Positions 44,114-54,162 of a DNA stretch of 64,000 nt are shown in pieces. This DNA comes from JAIROC01 sp031553535 (GTDB taxonomy: Bacteria; Bacteroidota; Bacteroidia; Bacteroidales; WCHB1-69): assembly GCA_031553535.1 (NCBI GenBank), contig JAVBLM010000005.1, positions 19,719 to 83,718 on the forward strand. Direction: 5' to 3'. A program made the position numbers and the translations under genes. How positions within the stretch are numbered: the first letter of the stretch is position 1; each line of letters starts with the position of its first letter. The notes under the pieces were generated by a model. The model had not been told where the DNA came from, searched no databases, and saw only the letters and a program-made list of their open reading frames with translations.

Positions 44114-45079
44114 ATGAAAGATAACGAATATATTATCGAACGTCACATTAACGGATTGGACTGGAGTATGGATCCCCGTAACTTATACGAACCCATACAT
44201 TATATAATGTCCCAGGGGGGGAAAAGAATTCGTCCTCAACTATGTCTCTTATCCGCAGATTTATTTGGAGGGAATAAGGAGCAAGCAGTTTATCCTGCAG
44301 TAGCATTTGAATTGTTACATAATTTTACATTATTGCACGATGATATTATGGATAACGCTTCCATGCGAAGAGGGAAGGAGACTGTTTATAAAAAGTGGAA
44401 TGCCAATATTGCCATTCTTTCAGGTGATGCTTTATTTGCTAAATCATATGAATATCTTCTCGGTTATCAAGGAGAGAATTTATCCTCATTAGTCTCCCTG
44501 TTGACCAGAACTTCTATTGAAATTTGCGAAGGACAACAACTGGATCTGGACTTTGAGAGTAAAGAAGATGTTAGCATAGATCAATATCTTACAATGATAC
44601 GATTAAAGACGGCTGTTATGCTGGCGGCTTGTTTAAAGGCCGGAGCGATTACTTCTTTCGCGGTAGAAACAGAACAGCAGTTAATATACAACTTTGGTAT
44701 AAAAATAGGGCTGGCATTTCAGATACAGGATGATCTGCTGGATGTTTATGCCAACGAAAATAAATTTGGAAAGCACCTTGGTGGAGATATTGCCGAGAAT
44801 AAAAAGACTTACATGTCCTTACGAGCAATGGAATTAGCTCAAGGGGAGGATTTGAAACAATTACAGTATTATTTTTCATCCTTGGATTTTGATAAGGAAG
44901 AGAAATTTACAATAGTAAGATCTATTTATGATAAATATAAGGTAAAAGAGGATGCCTATAATTTAATAAATAAGTATTATGAAGAGGCAATTTTTTCTTT
45001 ACAACAGATAGATGTACAACAATCCTCGAAGCAACCGCTAATTGATTTTATAAATAAGTTAGTCAATAGAGATTATTAA
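44114..45079 (+). CDS. Polyprenyl diphosphate synthase
   Basis: 321 residues, trans-prenyltransferase fold. The first aspartate-rich motif is LLHDDIMD (with RRG downstream) and the second is QIQDDLLDVY, with GGDIAENKKT following. It makes short- or medium-chain isoprenoid diphosphates, perhaps the menaquinone side chain; product length cannot be set by eye. The next gene (mrdA) begins 6 bases after its stop. Confidence 0.9.
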   Translation: MKDNEYIIERHINGLDWSMDPRNLYEPIHYIMSQGGKRIRPQLCLLSADLFGGNKEQAVYPAVAFELLHNFTLLHDDIMDNASMRRGKETVYKKWNANIAILSGDALFAKSYEYLLGYQGENLSSLVSLLTRTSIEICEGQQLDLDFESKEDVSIDQYLTMIRLKTAVMLAACLKAGAITSFAVETEQQLIYNFGIKIGLAFQIQDDLLDVYANENKFGKHLGGDIAENKKTYMSLRAMELAQGEDLKQLQYYFSSLDFDKEEKFTIVRSIYDKYKVKEDAYNLINKYYEEAIFSLQQIDVQQSSKQPLIDFINKLVNRDY

Positions 45080-45085
45080 TTATTC

Positions 45086-46912
45086 ATGACAAATAAGTCG
45101 ATGTATAGCAAACGAAAATGGTGGATACTAACTATTTTTGGTTTTGTTGCTATCGTTTATATTATCCGTTTATTCTCATTGCAGATATTAGAGGACAAGT
45201 GGAAGAGCGATGCACGTGCAAATGCTTTTCGACATATTGTTGAAGCTCCCCCACGTGGATTGATCTTCGACAGGAATGGGGAAAAGTTAGTAGATAATGA
45301 AATATCATACGACTTAATGGTTGTTCCTCGTAATATCCGTTCATTGGATACATTGGAGTTGTGCAATATTCTAAATATGGATACGGCGGAATTTAATCAA
45401 CGTTTGACGAAAGCAAAAAAATACTCCACATATGCACCTTCGTTGTTTGCAAGAAGATTACCCCCGCAAATGTATGCCTATCTGACGGAACGCTTATATC
45501 GATTCAAAGGTTTTTATATATATCCCCGTACAATCCGGACATATTATACACAGGCAGCTGCCCACTCATTAGGCTATATAGCGGAAGTTAATTACAATGA
45601 TATGGAATCCGATCCTTATTATACGATTGGGGATTATATCGGCCGTAGTGGTATTGAAAGATCCTATGAGAAGGAACTCCGGGGAGTGAAAGGGCAACGT
45701 ATTGTTCTCGTAGATAATCTGGGGCGAGTACAAGGGGCTTATCAGGATGGAGCGTATGATGTTGCCGCGATACCGGGGAAAAGTTTATGGGCATCGATAG
45801 ATAAGGATCTGCAGGAATATGGAGAATCGCTTATGCAAGGGAAACGAGGTAGTATTGTTGCCATAGATCCTTCTACAGGTGAGATATTATGCTTGATAAC
45901 AAGTCCATCTTACGACCCGTCTCTTTTGGTAGGGAGCGAACGCGGCAAAAACTATATGAAATTGCACCATGATTCTATCAACAGACCTCTTTTTAACAGA
46001 GCATTGAGTGCAATGTATCCGCCAGGGTCTACCTTTAAGCTGGCAAATGCACTTGTTTATCAACAGGCGGGTACTGTTAATGAACATACATTATACGGGT
46101 GTCAGATGGGATATGCTTATGGGAATCGTAAATTGGGTTGTCATGGGCATCCTTCACCGTTGAATGTGTCAGGTTCCGTACAACATTCATGTAATGCATG
46201 GTATTGCAGGGGATTAGTAGCCATGCTGGAAAATCGCAAAATGTATAAATCGACCCGGGAAGCTTATGAAGACTGGTATAGCCATATTTTGCAGTTGGGA
46301 TTTGGCCAAAAATTCAACAGCGATTTGCCTTATGAAATAACAGGAACAATACCTTCTGCAGATTATTATGATAAGATGTATGGTAAAAACCGCTGGAAGG
46401 CAACTTCCATTATTTCAATATCCATAGGGCAGGGGGAAATATGTGCGACACCTGTGCAGCTGGCTAATTTAGTTGCTATTATTGCAAATAAAGGCTATTA
46501 TTATCCACCGCATTTGGTTCGCGCCATTGCCCATAAAGATTCTTTGAATGACAGATTTACAGATAGAAAATCGTCAGGTATTGATGCCAGGTATTTTAAT
46601 AGTGTTATTGACGGCATGGAGCGTGCTACATTGGCAGGGACTGCCCGCAGGGCATCGGTCCCGGGAATTCGTGTTGCGGCAAAAACAGGGACAGCGGAAA
46701 ATCCACCAAGAAAAGATCATTCCCTGCTTGTATGTTTTGCGCCAGTGGAAAATCCTAAGATAGCTATTTCTATTATTGTGGAGAATGGCGGATTTGGGGC
46801 GACATGGGCAGCGCCGATAGCCAGTTTAATGATTGAACGCTATCTTAACGATACCATTACCAGGAAAGATCTGGAATATCAAATTAAGGAAGGAAAAATC
46901 ACTTATTGGTAA
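45086..46912 (+). CDS. mrdA: Penicillin-binding protein 2 (elongasome transpeptidase)
   Basis: 608 residues. One membrane anchor (about 10-30), a PBP dimerisation domain (PPRGLIFDRNGEKL), then the transpeptidase domain with all three motifs: PGSTFK (active Ser at about 314), HSCN and AKTGT. It crosslinks peptidoglycan during cell elongation. Adjacent to rodA with a 3-base gap, the standard elongasome pair. Confidence 0.94.
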   Translation: MTNKSMYSKRKWWILTIFGFVAIVYIIRLFSLQILEDKWKSDARANAFRHIVEAPPRGLIFDRNGEKLVDNEISYDLMVVPRNIRSLDTLELCNILNMDTAEFNQRLTKAKKYSTYAPSLFARRLPPQMYAYLTERLYRFKGFYIYPRTIRTYYTQAAAHSLGYIAEVNYNDMESDPYYTIGDYIGRSGIERSYEKELRGVKGQRIVLVDNLGRVQGAYQDGAYDVAAIPGKSLWASIDKDLQEYGESLMQGKRGSIVAIDPSTGEILCLITSPSYDPSLLVGSERGKNYMKLHHDSINRPLFNRALSAMYPPGSTFKLANALVYQQAGTVNEHTLYGCQMGYAYGNRKLGCHGHPSPLNVSGSVQHSCNAWYCRGLVAMLENRKMYKSTREAYEDWYSHILQLGFGQKFNSDLPYEITGTIPSADYYDKMYGKNRWKATSIISISIGQGEICATPVQLANLVAIIANKGYYYPPHLVRAIAHKDSLNDRFTDRKSSGIDARYFNSVIDGMERATLAGTARRASVPGIRVAAKTGTAENPPRKDHSLLVCFAPVENPKIAISIIVENGGFGATWAAPIASLMIERYLNDTITRKDLEYQIKEGKITYW

Positions 46913-46915
46913 CCT

Positions 46916-48142
46916 ATGAGAAATAAACCGGATTGGCTTTTGATTTTATTATTTGTATTGCTAACCGCTGTCGGTTGGATCAGTATCTTCTTTACCATAT
47001 ATCAACCGGGTAATTTCACAATGAGTTCAAGTTATGGAATGCAGTTGATCTGGATTGCATCTTTATGGTTGATTGGCTTGTTTACTTTTATTATCAATAA
47101 TAGATTTTATTATAATTTCTCTGCTTATATTTATTTATTTTTTATTATACTGATTGTACTGGTCTTTTTTGTCGGGGTGGAGCGCTCAGGGGCAAAGTCC
47201 TGGTTAGGGATTGGAGGCTTCGGAATACAACCCGCAGAGTTTGCAAAATATGGGACATGTTTGTTTTTAGCGAGATATGTTTCTTTATATTCATGCGATC
47301 TGACAAAATGGAAGTCGGTCCTGGGGGCTGCTGTTATTATCCTGATCCCGGTAGGTTTAATATTACTCCAAAATGATACGGGGTCGGCATTGCCTTTCTT
47401 TTTCTTAATCTTTGCATTGTTTCGGGAAGGGCTAACACCATGGATTTTAATTATAGGATTTGCGGCTATTTTATTATTTATTTTACTAATATATATTCCC
47501 CAGTGGATAATCCTGATTGCATTAACCGTTTTGTTTGTCGCTATAATAATATATTTTTATAAAAAGAGGCGGAATGTTTTACGGATACTGGTCATTTATT
47601 TTTTAGTGATGGGATATGTGTTGTCTGTTGACATTATCTATCACAATATATTGCAACAACATCAACGTCAGCGTATCGAACTTTTATTCGGGAAGATAGA
47701 TGATCCTAAGGGAATTGGATATAATGTAAACCAGGCCAAAATTGCGATAGGCTCGGGAGGTTTATGGGGAAAAGGGTTCGGAGAAGGAACTCAAACCAAA
47801 TTAAACTTTGTTCCGGAACAATCTACCGATTTTATATTCTGTACAATAGGAGAGGAGCATGGATTTGTCGGAACAGTCTTGGTGATTCTGATCTTTTGTC
47901 TTTTTATCTGGAGGATTATCAATTTATCGGAAAAGAGCAATGATACGTTTGTCCGATGCTATGGTTATTGTATTGCCTCTATTTTCTTTGCCCATGTTGT
48001 TATAAATATAGGAATGACCATTGGATTAATGCCTGTTATCGGCATTCCATTGCCGTTTGTGAGTTATGGAGGGTCTTCTTTATGGGCATTTACATTGATG
48101 TTATTTACGTTTATTAACCTTGAAGCAAAAACAAATCGATAA
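46916..48142 (+). CDS. rodA: RodA, SEDS peptidoglycan glycosyltransferase
   Basis: 408 residues, about ten membrane segments. SEDS hallmarks are GAKSWLGIGGFGIQPAEFAK, GSGGLWGKGFGEGTQTKLNFVPEQSTDFIF (split by the catalytic loop) and GIPLPFVSYGGSS near the C-terminus. Works with PBP2. Last gene of the polyprenyl synthase-mrdA-rodA run. Confidence 0.94.
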   Translation: MRNKPDWLLILLFVLLTAVGWISIFFTIYQPGNFTMSSSYGMQLIWIASLWLIGLFTFIINNRFYYNFSAYIYLFFIILIVLVFFVGVERSGAKSWLGIGGFGIQPAEFAKYGTCLFLARYVSLYSCDLTKWKSVLGAAVIILIPVGLILLQNDTGSALPFFFLIFALFREGLTPWILIIGFAAILLFILLIYIPQWIILIALTVLFVAIIIYFYKKRRNVLRILVIYFLVMGYVLSVDIIYHNILQQHQRQRIELLFGKIDDPKGIGYNVNQAKIAIGSGGLWGKGFGEGTQTKLNFVPEQSTDFIFCTIGEEHGFVGTVLVILIFCLFIWRIINLSEKSNDTFVRCYGYCIASIFFAHVVINIGMTIGLMPVIGIPLPFVSYGGSSLWAFTLMLFTFINLEAKTNR

Positions 48143-48797
48143 ACTGACAGCTGAACGTATAATACTTTCCATAGAAATACATCAGATAGATAAAAAAACA
48201 TTGCACTATCCATAGCGATGGGGCAAAATTTGTTAATGGAACCGTTTTTTTCGTCGACAATGGATAGGCAGATGCCTGATTATCCACCTGACAGTTATCA
48301 TGATCCTCCCTCTTTTTTCTTTAGCTTCGAAACAGCCGGAATAAATATTCTTTTATAGAAACAGACTTGCTATGTCTCTTATATCCATTTAATCATAAAC
48401 CGGAAAGGCATATACAAAACCTGAAACCAGGCGCCTCAGCCGAATGGATTGATTACAGTTTGCTGATTATGGATAACTGTTCCGTGCTTTCGGAGTCTGT
48501 TCCAATGATTGACGGCTGATATTCCGAAACTTCGGAATTGCTCCCAATGGTCATTGGCAGATGTTCCGGGACTCCGGAATTGGCCCCCGCGATTGTTGAT
48601 CTGTATCCCATCTCCCCGGATTGACCCTCAAAGATTACCGGTATATATTTTAAAATTTTAAGATGCCGGACAATAAGTTTCCGGCTAAGATTCTTTCCAG
48701 TATTTTCTATCAGGGGAATCTTTGTTCAACAATGATGCTTTTTAGTTTTATAATTATGCGAATCAAAGATTGAAAAATAATCTCTAACTTCTTTTAT
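48143..48797. other. Intergenic region with 42-bp array D
   Basis: About 300 bases after rodA contain no feature I can name. The 42-bp array D follows at 48480-48647. No gene is supported on either strand. Confidence 0.7.
48480..48647. repeat. 42-bp double-hairpin tandem array D
   Basis: Palindromes TTCCGTGCTTTCGGAG (48480), TTCCGAAACTTCGGAA (48522) and TTCCGGGACTCCGGAA (48564) are exactly 42 bases apart; a decayed fourth starts at 48606. Between them a second palindrome occurs, CCAATGGTCATTGG in the second unit, while the third has CCCCCGCGATTG as in array A. The stem changes are compensated. Confidence 0.85.
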
Positions 48798-51443
48798 TTA
48801 ATTAGAAAGCTGTTTTGTTCGATTGTATTTGGCATCTTGCAGTATATTAGCCTTTGCACGGATACCGAATTCAAAACTACGATAGGTTCCAAAAGGCACC
48901 CATTTGAAGCTTATGATCCAACAATGTAAATCCCTTTCCACATAAAATTCGGATACGGAGATTGTTTTCTGAGTAAAATTATATCCGGATTGTACACGCA
49001 GACTCCATTTGGGAGTAAGTGCAAAACTTCCATTTATGCTTATTGTATTATTAAAAGTCTGGGTATATTTAGGGACAAGGGTGTCTACATAACGTTGGTA
49101 ACGATAAAAGTTAGCATTATCCGACATATTATAGCTGAAAATATAAGAGAGATTAATATTCCAATCTCCGAAGCCACTTGGAGATTCCTTCTTTTCCTTC
49201 TTGTCTTTTTTATTAAATAGATTTTTATTGATGTCATATCCGAAACTGAGATTCCCTCCCATGGAAGACAGGCGAAATAACCGGCCGTTTTCCTTAAGCT
49301 CCGTCTTGTTAATTCTTACCCCGTTCGGACCGATTACATAGGGATCAAAAGCCAAGTCGAATGAAATGTTAATTTGTTTGAATAGAGTAGTTCTTCCGCT
49401 TATTCGGAGAGGATCCCAATTGAGGGAGTCTGCCAGCAAATCATAACCGGACGAAATGGTTAGGTTTTCTAGTATAGTTACCTTTTTGAACGTTTCCCCT
49501 TCTTTCTTTGAACGGACTTTCATTTCCAGTTTGTTGTTTATGGCAAAATTAATTTTCCCGGAGGATTTATATGCCGGTGCGGAGTATAACGATCCATCCA
49601 GATAGGAATACCGTACTTCTTTATTGTTTATCGAGTCATAATAAGTGTCATATAATGTTTTTTTATTAATTCCCGGCCTGTAGCTAAAGCTGACAGACGG
49701 TGTTAGCGTATGCCGAAAAGCAGAGACTCTACCTTTTTTCATCGTATACATCCCATACAACGTGGCTGATAGTCCGGATGAAATCACCAAGTCATGCGCA
49801 GGATAAAATCCGTATAGCGTATCCCTGTGAATATATGTTCTGTTGATCGTATCGTATTCTCCCCAGGATTGCTTTATTCCCTTAATTTGCCATGTCTCCC
49901 GAAGGGCAACACTATTCTCCCAGTTGATATATTTGAGTATCTTTATTGTACTTTTTATTGGAATGTAATGATTCATCCCCATGCGGAAGTTATCGAAAGC
50001 TTGTGGAAAATGGTTTATCAGGATAGAGTCGTATGTGCTTATCTGATTCTGGAAATCCATAGTATATTGCATGGATATATTTTCATACCAGCGTAATTTT
50101 CCTTTTACTATTTTTTTCCGGAAAGGATAAAACTGACTGATCCCAAAATTAACCTGTGGTAATTCCATGTCTAAATTCCCTTGCACAAGATCTTGAGATA
50201 ACTTGGCATTTATTCCTAATGTATACCTGCTTTTAAAACTCGTACTAAAGTTTACCGTAGACATTGCCTTACTCTGCGTATAATTATTTATATTGTTTTC
50301 TATATTATTTTTAGAATAAGTGCTGGTTTTAAAATCAATATTGGCAGAAAAATTATTGGTAGGATGAGCTCTCCGGTCTTGTTGATGTTGCCAGTAAATC
50401 TTAATGTCGTGAGTGACCTTATATTCATCTGTGGTTTTCTCTCCCGTAGGAGTAAAAGAATAAGCCAAATCGTATCTTCCGGTAAATTTATAGCGCTTTA
50501 TATAATTTGATGCTAATCCCACGCCAAAAGCTCCTCGCATATAAATAGTTCCGGTAATAGAGAAATCTATTATGTCTTTTACTGCGAAATAATAACCGAA
50601 TCCTTCAAAACCAGGGCCGAGGTCTAGTTTCTGTGCAAATTTGGGCGGAATAAATCCATTTTGACGTTTATCAGAGTTTGGGAAAAACCCGAAAGGAAAT
50701 GGAATGATAGGAATACTGGCAACTTTAAGCCAGATAGGGCCTGTTACTACTTTGTTGTTGGGGATAACTTTTGCTTTATTAAACCCTACTTCAAAATGGG
50801 GACATTCCAGATTACACGTTGTATATTTTCCTTTATGGATAAAACTGGTATTGTCGGCATTCTTTTTTACTGTTTGACCATGTAAATAACTTTCTCCTTC
50901 CTGGGTAATAACATTACGTATAAGCCCCTTCTTGGTATCGAAGTTATAATGTATTTCGTGACTTTTTACTTCATAACTTCCCTGTTTAAAAACAGGTTTT
51001 CCCTGCAATGTCCCGGATGTATCGGGTTCGCCTCTGGCAAAGAGTTCGTTTTTTGAGAAGTCTATTTCAACGTAATCAGATTTTAAATTAATGTCATCGT
51101 AATTTAAATCAGCATGATTATATAGAAGTGCAATGGAATTGTTAAGATCGAATGTTACGGAATCTTCTGCAAAATAATCAACGATAGAAGTAACCGCATT
51201 GGGCGATTTCCGTAATCCTGATGGAATGGTGTCGCTATTCAGATTCGTGCTGTCATTGATATTGACAATCGTATCGGAGGATAGTTGTATTTGAGAAGAG
51301 TCTATTATGCTTGGGACAGATGGAATAATTGAAGTGTCTGTTGAATTATTTTGTGCAACAGTAATAGAAAAAGAGCAAATCAGAAAAATGATTTGTAAAA
51401 TAATTCTTTTTTGTATTCTATTATTCTTCAATTTATTATGCAA
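48798..51443 (-). CDS. lptD: LPS-assembly outer-membrane protein LptD
   Basis: 881 residues with a signal peptide (ending SITVAQ). An N-terminal Ser/Asp/Ile-rich linker (about 35-85) leads into an OstA-like beta-jellyroll (about 95-215), then a large C-terminal barrel (about 225-881). Segments such as CNLECPHFEVGFNKAKVIPNN and FPFGFFPNSDKR are typical of the Bacteroidetes form. It inserts LPS into the outer leaflet. Divergent from the amidase-mlaD pair. Confidence 0.85.
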   Translation of the reverse strand: MHNKLKNNRIQKRIILQIIFLICSFSITVAQNNSTDTSIIPSVPSIIDSSQIQLSSDTIVNINDSTNLNSDTIPSGLRKSPNAVTSIVDYFAEDSVTFDLNNSIALLYNHADLNYDDINLKSDYVEIDFSKNELFARGEPDTSGTLQGKPVFKQGSYEVKSHEIHYNFDTKKGLIRNVITQEGESYLHGQTVKKNADNTSFIHKGKYTTCNLECPHFEVGFNKAKVIPNNKVVTGPIWLKVASIPIIPFPFGFFPNSDKRQNGFIPPKFAQKLDLGPGFEGFGYYFAVKDIIDFSITGTIYMRGAFGVGLASNYIKRYKFTGRYDLAYSFTPTGEKTTDEYKVTHDIKIYWQHQQDRRAHPTNNFSANIDFKTSTYSKNNIENNINNYTQSKAMSTVNFSTSFKSRYTLGINAKLSQDLVQGNLDMELPQVNFGISQFYPFRKKIVKGKLRWYENISMQYTMDFQNQISTYDSILINHFPQAFDNFRMGMNHYIPIKSTIKILKYINWENSVALRETWQIKGIKQSWGEYDTINRTYIHRDTLYGFYPAHDLVISSGLSATLYGMYTMKKGRVSAFRHTLTPSVSFSYRPGINKKTLYDTYYDSINNKEVRYSYLDGSLYSAPAYKSSGKINFAINNKLEMKVRSKKEGETFKKVTILENLTISSGYDLLADSLNWDPLRISGRTTLFKQINISFDLAFDPYVIGPNGVRINKTELKENGRLFRLSSMGGNLSFGYDINKNLFNKKDKKEKKESPSGFGDWNINLSYIFSYNMSDNANFYRYQRYVDTLVPKYTQTFNNTISINGSFALTPKWSLRVQSGYNFTQKTISVSEFYVERDLHCWIISFKWVPFGTYRSFEFGIRAKANILQDAKYNRTKQLSN

Positions 51444-51478
51444 ATTCCCTCTGCCGATTTTTGTATGCGAATTTTGTT

Positions 51479-51486
51479 TACTTTTG
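51479..51486 (+). promoter_or_regulatory. -7 element upstream of the amidase gene
   Basis: TACTTTTG, about 93 bases before the amidase start, in the region divergent from lptD. Confidence 0.4.
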
Positions 51487-51504
51487 TGTTAAGAAAATAA
51501 GAAG

Positions 51505-51512
51505 CAAATTTA
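51505..51512 (-). promoter_or_regulatory. -7 element upstream of lptD
   Basis: TAAATTTG on the minus strand, about 62 bases before the lptD start. Confidence 0.45.
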
Positions 51513-51578
51513 CGAAAAAACTTGGATATATTATCCTGTTATTTTATATATAATGGTTGATATGGCAAAAATATAAGA

Positions 51579-52982
51579 ATGAAAAAGTTATATGTAGCAA
51601 CGATAGCATTTATTCATTTATTATTATTGACAGTAAATTACCAACATTCGTTTGGCGAAAATCCCGTTAAAGTTGTAGTAATAGATGCAGGTCATGGAGG
51701 AAATGACCCCGGAGCGATAGGAATATCCGGGGTGAAAGAGAAAGATATCACCCTTGCCGTAGCCCTTAAATTAGGAGCATTAATAGAAAAAAACAGTGAT
51801 GTTAAAGTTGTCTATACCCGTAAGACAGATGTTTTTGTGGAGTTGTTTAAAAGGGCACAGATAGCAAATAATCATCATGCCGATTGGTTTATTTCGATTC
51901 ATTGCAATTCCGTGGATAAGAATAATGTTGTCAGTGGAGCAGAGACGTTTGTTATGGGGCTGGATAAAGCAGAAAATAATTTGGCTATCGCCCAGAAAGA
52001 AAACTCCGCCATATTAAGCGAAAGAGATCATGAGAGTAATTATGGAGGATTTGATCCAACTTCTCCGGAAGCATATATCGTATTTTCTTTATATCAGAAT
52101 AAATACCGTAATCAAAGTATAAACATGGCGGCAGCTATTCAATCGGAGTTGAAAACCACATGTAAACGACAGGATAGAGGTGTAAAAGAGGCGCCTTTTC
52201 TAGTATTGTGGCGTTCTGCTATGCCCAGTATTTTAATAGAAACCGGTTTCCTGAGTAATAAAAGTGAAGAAACTTATTTAGCGACAGAGAAAGGTCAGAC
52301 GGAATTATCAGTAGCAATATATAATGGGTTTGCGAAAGTAACCAAATTAGAATCATTAAAAATGCCTGATTTAAGCAATCTTGCTGATACGATTCCTGCC
52401 AGTGTTAGAACATCTTCTCCGGTAATATACAAAGTGCAATTTATGACCTCTTCCAAGGAGTTGAAGAAAACAGATCCTGAATTGAAGAATTTACCCGATA
52501 TAGAAATTGAAAAAGCAGGAAATGTATTCAAATATACTACAGGCAATTGTATTACTCCTGCAGAAGCCAGAACTTTATTAACCAGAGTGAAGAATGCCGG
52601 CTTTTCAGATGCATTCATTGTCACGTCTAAAAATGAGGATAAGGAAGCGCTTCCTGAAAAAATGGAAAATGTAACTCCTTCATTACCTCCTGACAACATG
52701 GTTGTCGAATCGAATGTTATATATAGGGTACAATTTATGGTATCTGCTAAGAAGTTGGAGAAAAACGATCCGGAGTTGAAAAATTTACCGGATATAGAAA
52801 TCGAGAAAGCAAATAATATGCATAAATATATGGCTGGGAATTGCCAAACGCATTCAGAGGCCAAAAAGGTATTAACTAAGGTGAAAGAGGCAGGCTTTTC
52901 AGATGCCTTTATTGTCGCTTATAAAAAAGACGGAATGAAAATTACACTACAAGAAGCAAAAGAAATAGAAAATAAAAAATAG
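51579..52982 (+). CDS. N-acetylmuramoyl-L-alanine amidase with two SPOR-like repeats
   Basis: 467 residues. A signal peptide precedes an Amidase_3 zinc hydrolase domain (about 28-245): VIDAGHGGNDPGA with the first His, SIHCNS with the second, and ETGFLSN with the catalytic Glu. Then come two near-identical SPOR-like modules (about 280-350 and 377-447), both with VQFM, DPELKNLPDIEIEKA and EAGFSDAFIV or close variants. It cleaves stem peptides from glycan. The next gene starts 11 bases on. Confidence 0.9.
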   Translation: MKKLYVATIAFIHLLLLTVNYQHSFGENPVKVVVIDAGHGGNDPGAIGISGVKEKDITLAVALKLGALIEKNSDVKVVYTRKTDVFVELFKRAQIANNHHADWFISIHCNSVDKNNVVSGAETFVMGLDKAENNLAIAQKENSAILSERDHESNYGGFDPTSPEAYIVFSLYQNKYRNQSINMAAAIQSELKTTCKRQDRGVKEAPFLVLWRSAMPSILIETGFLSNKSEETYLATEKGQTELSVAIYNGFAKVTKLESLKMPDLSNLADTIPASVRTSSPVIYKVQFMTSSKELKKTDPELKNLPDIEIEKAGNVFKYTTGNCITPAEARTLLTRVKNAGFSDAFIVTSKNEDKEALPEKMENVTPSLPPDNMVVESNVIYRVQFMVSAKKLEKNDPELKNLPDIEIEKANNMHKYMAGNCQTHSEAKKVLTKVKEAGFSDAFIVAYKKDGMKITLQEAKEIENKK

Positions 52983-52993
52983 AAATTTAATTC

Positions 52994-53941
52994 ATGGGGA
53001 AAAAGTTTTTTAAATCGGTAGAAATTAAAATAGCCATTTTTGCAATAGTTGGGCTTTTCTTGTTAGTTTGGGGAATTAACTTTTTAAAAGGAATAGATAT
53101 ATTTAAAAAGCAATATACATATTATGCAGTCTTTGAAAATACATCAGGGTTATTGCCTTCACATGTTATAACAATCAATGGAATGAATGTTGGAATTGTT
53201 GATAAGATAGAATTAATGCATAATTTATCCAACAAAGTATTGGTGACACTCAATATAGATAAAGGAATAGAGATTCCTGTTAATTCTGTTGTCCGGATTG
53301 CAACACCAAGTCCTTTAGGTTCTCCTCAAATTGAAATTTTATTTAGCAATGAAACGGAATATATTCAAAAAGGAGATACGATACAGGGGAATATTTCTGC
53401 CGGTTTATTTGAGGGACTCGGAGATGTAATGGGGTCTCTGAAGAATATTTTAAATTCTTTGGATACATCAATGCGTCTATTGCAAGGAACTTTACAGTCA
53501 GGTGCATTGGATAATGTAGAACAGATATTGGCAAATTTGCATGCTACTACGGATAAAATAGATAATTTGTTAGCTGTTAATAGCGGTAAAGTAAATACGA
53601 TTGTTACAGATGTGCAAACATTTACAAATACCTTGCATAAAAACGATGAAAAAATAGATGGATTCATAGGCAATTTAAATACGGTTTCCAAACAATTAGC
53701 TGATGCCGAATTGAAAAAAACGGTAGATAATGCAGCAAGTGCCATCGCTAAATTGGATACCTTACTTTACAAGATGAATCAGGGAGAAGGAAGTTTAGGG
53801 CAACTGGTAGTTAATGACAGTTTATATATCAGTTTACAAAGTTCGTTGATCAGCTTGGATAAATTGTTGGAAGATATAAAAGCAAATCCAAAGAAATATA
53901 TTAATGTTACTGTATTCGGAAGAAAAGAAAAAAACAAATAA
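52994..53941 (+). CDS. MlaD-family (MCE domain) lipid-transport protein
   Basis: 315 residues. One N-terminal membrane segment (about 10-28) is followed by an MCE domain (about 35-120: YYAVFENTSGLLPSHVITINGMNVGIVDKI, then GSPQIEI) and a coiled-coil-like helical tail (about 145-290). It is expected to carry phospholipids between the membranes with MlaE/F partners that are not in this window. Pairing with an amidase is usual in Bacteroidetes. Confidence 0.88.
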   Translation: MGKKFFKSVEIKIAIFAIVGLFLLVWGINFLKGIDIFKKQYTYYAVFENTSGLLPSHVITINGMNVGIVDKIELMHNLSNKVLVTLNIDKGIEIPVNSVVRIATPSPLGSPQIEILFSNETEYIQKGDTIQGNISAGLFEGLGDVMGSLKNILNSLDTSMRLLQGTLQSGALDNVEQILANLHATTDKIDNLLAVNSGKVNTIVTDVQTFTNTLHKNDEKIDGFIGNLNTVSKQLADAELKKTVDNAASAIAKLDTLLYKMNQGEGSLGQLVVNDSLYISLQSSLISLDKLLEDIKANPKKYINVTVFGRKEKNK

Positions 53942-53980
53942 CAGAAACAATTAATCGTTAATAATTGATAATTCAGAATT

Positions 53981-54014
53981 CTGCGGAACCGTTAGCTCGG
54001 CGAAGCCAAATCTG
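53981..54014. repeat. 34-bp repeat, copy 2
   Basis: Matches 39582-39615 at 30 of 34 positions; lies immediately left of a dispersed-element copy. Confidence 0.75.
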
Positions 54015-54020
54015 CGAGGA

Positions 54021-54133
54021 AAGTAAAAAGCAATACACAGAAAGGATAAAACTGATAAAGTAGATAAAAGTGGTAAAGTACATTAACCATTATTGATAAC
54101 CTCCTGTAACTTCCTCTAACTTGCGTAACTTCT
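54021..54133. repeat. Partial dispersed element upstream of gcvP
   Basis: Core (AAAGGATAAAACTGATAAAG) and right end (CTCCTGTAACTTCCTCTAAC, then TTGCGTAACTTCT) match the complete copies. The left inverted repeat is missing. Confidence 0.7.
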
Positions 54134-54162
54134 AATTTAAACAATTATATAAAATAAAATAA

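Noticed and set aside
53942..54162. Glycine riboswitch upstream of gcvP
   Set aside because: No riboswitch core elements; the interval is filled by the 34-bp repeat and a dispersed-element copy.
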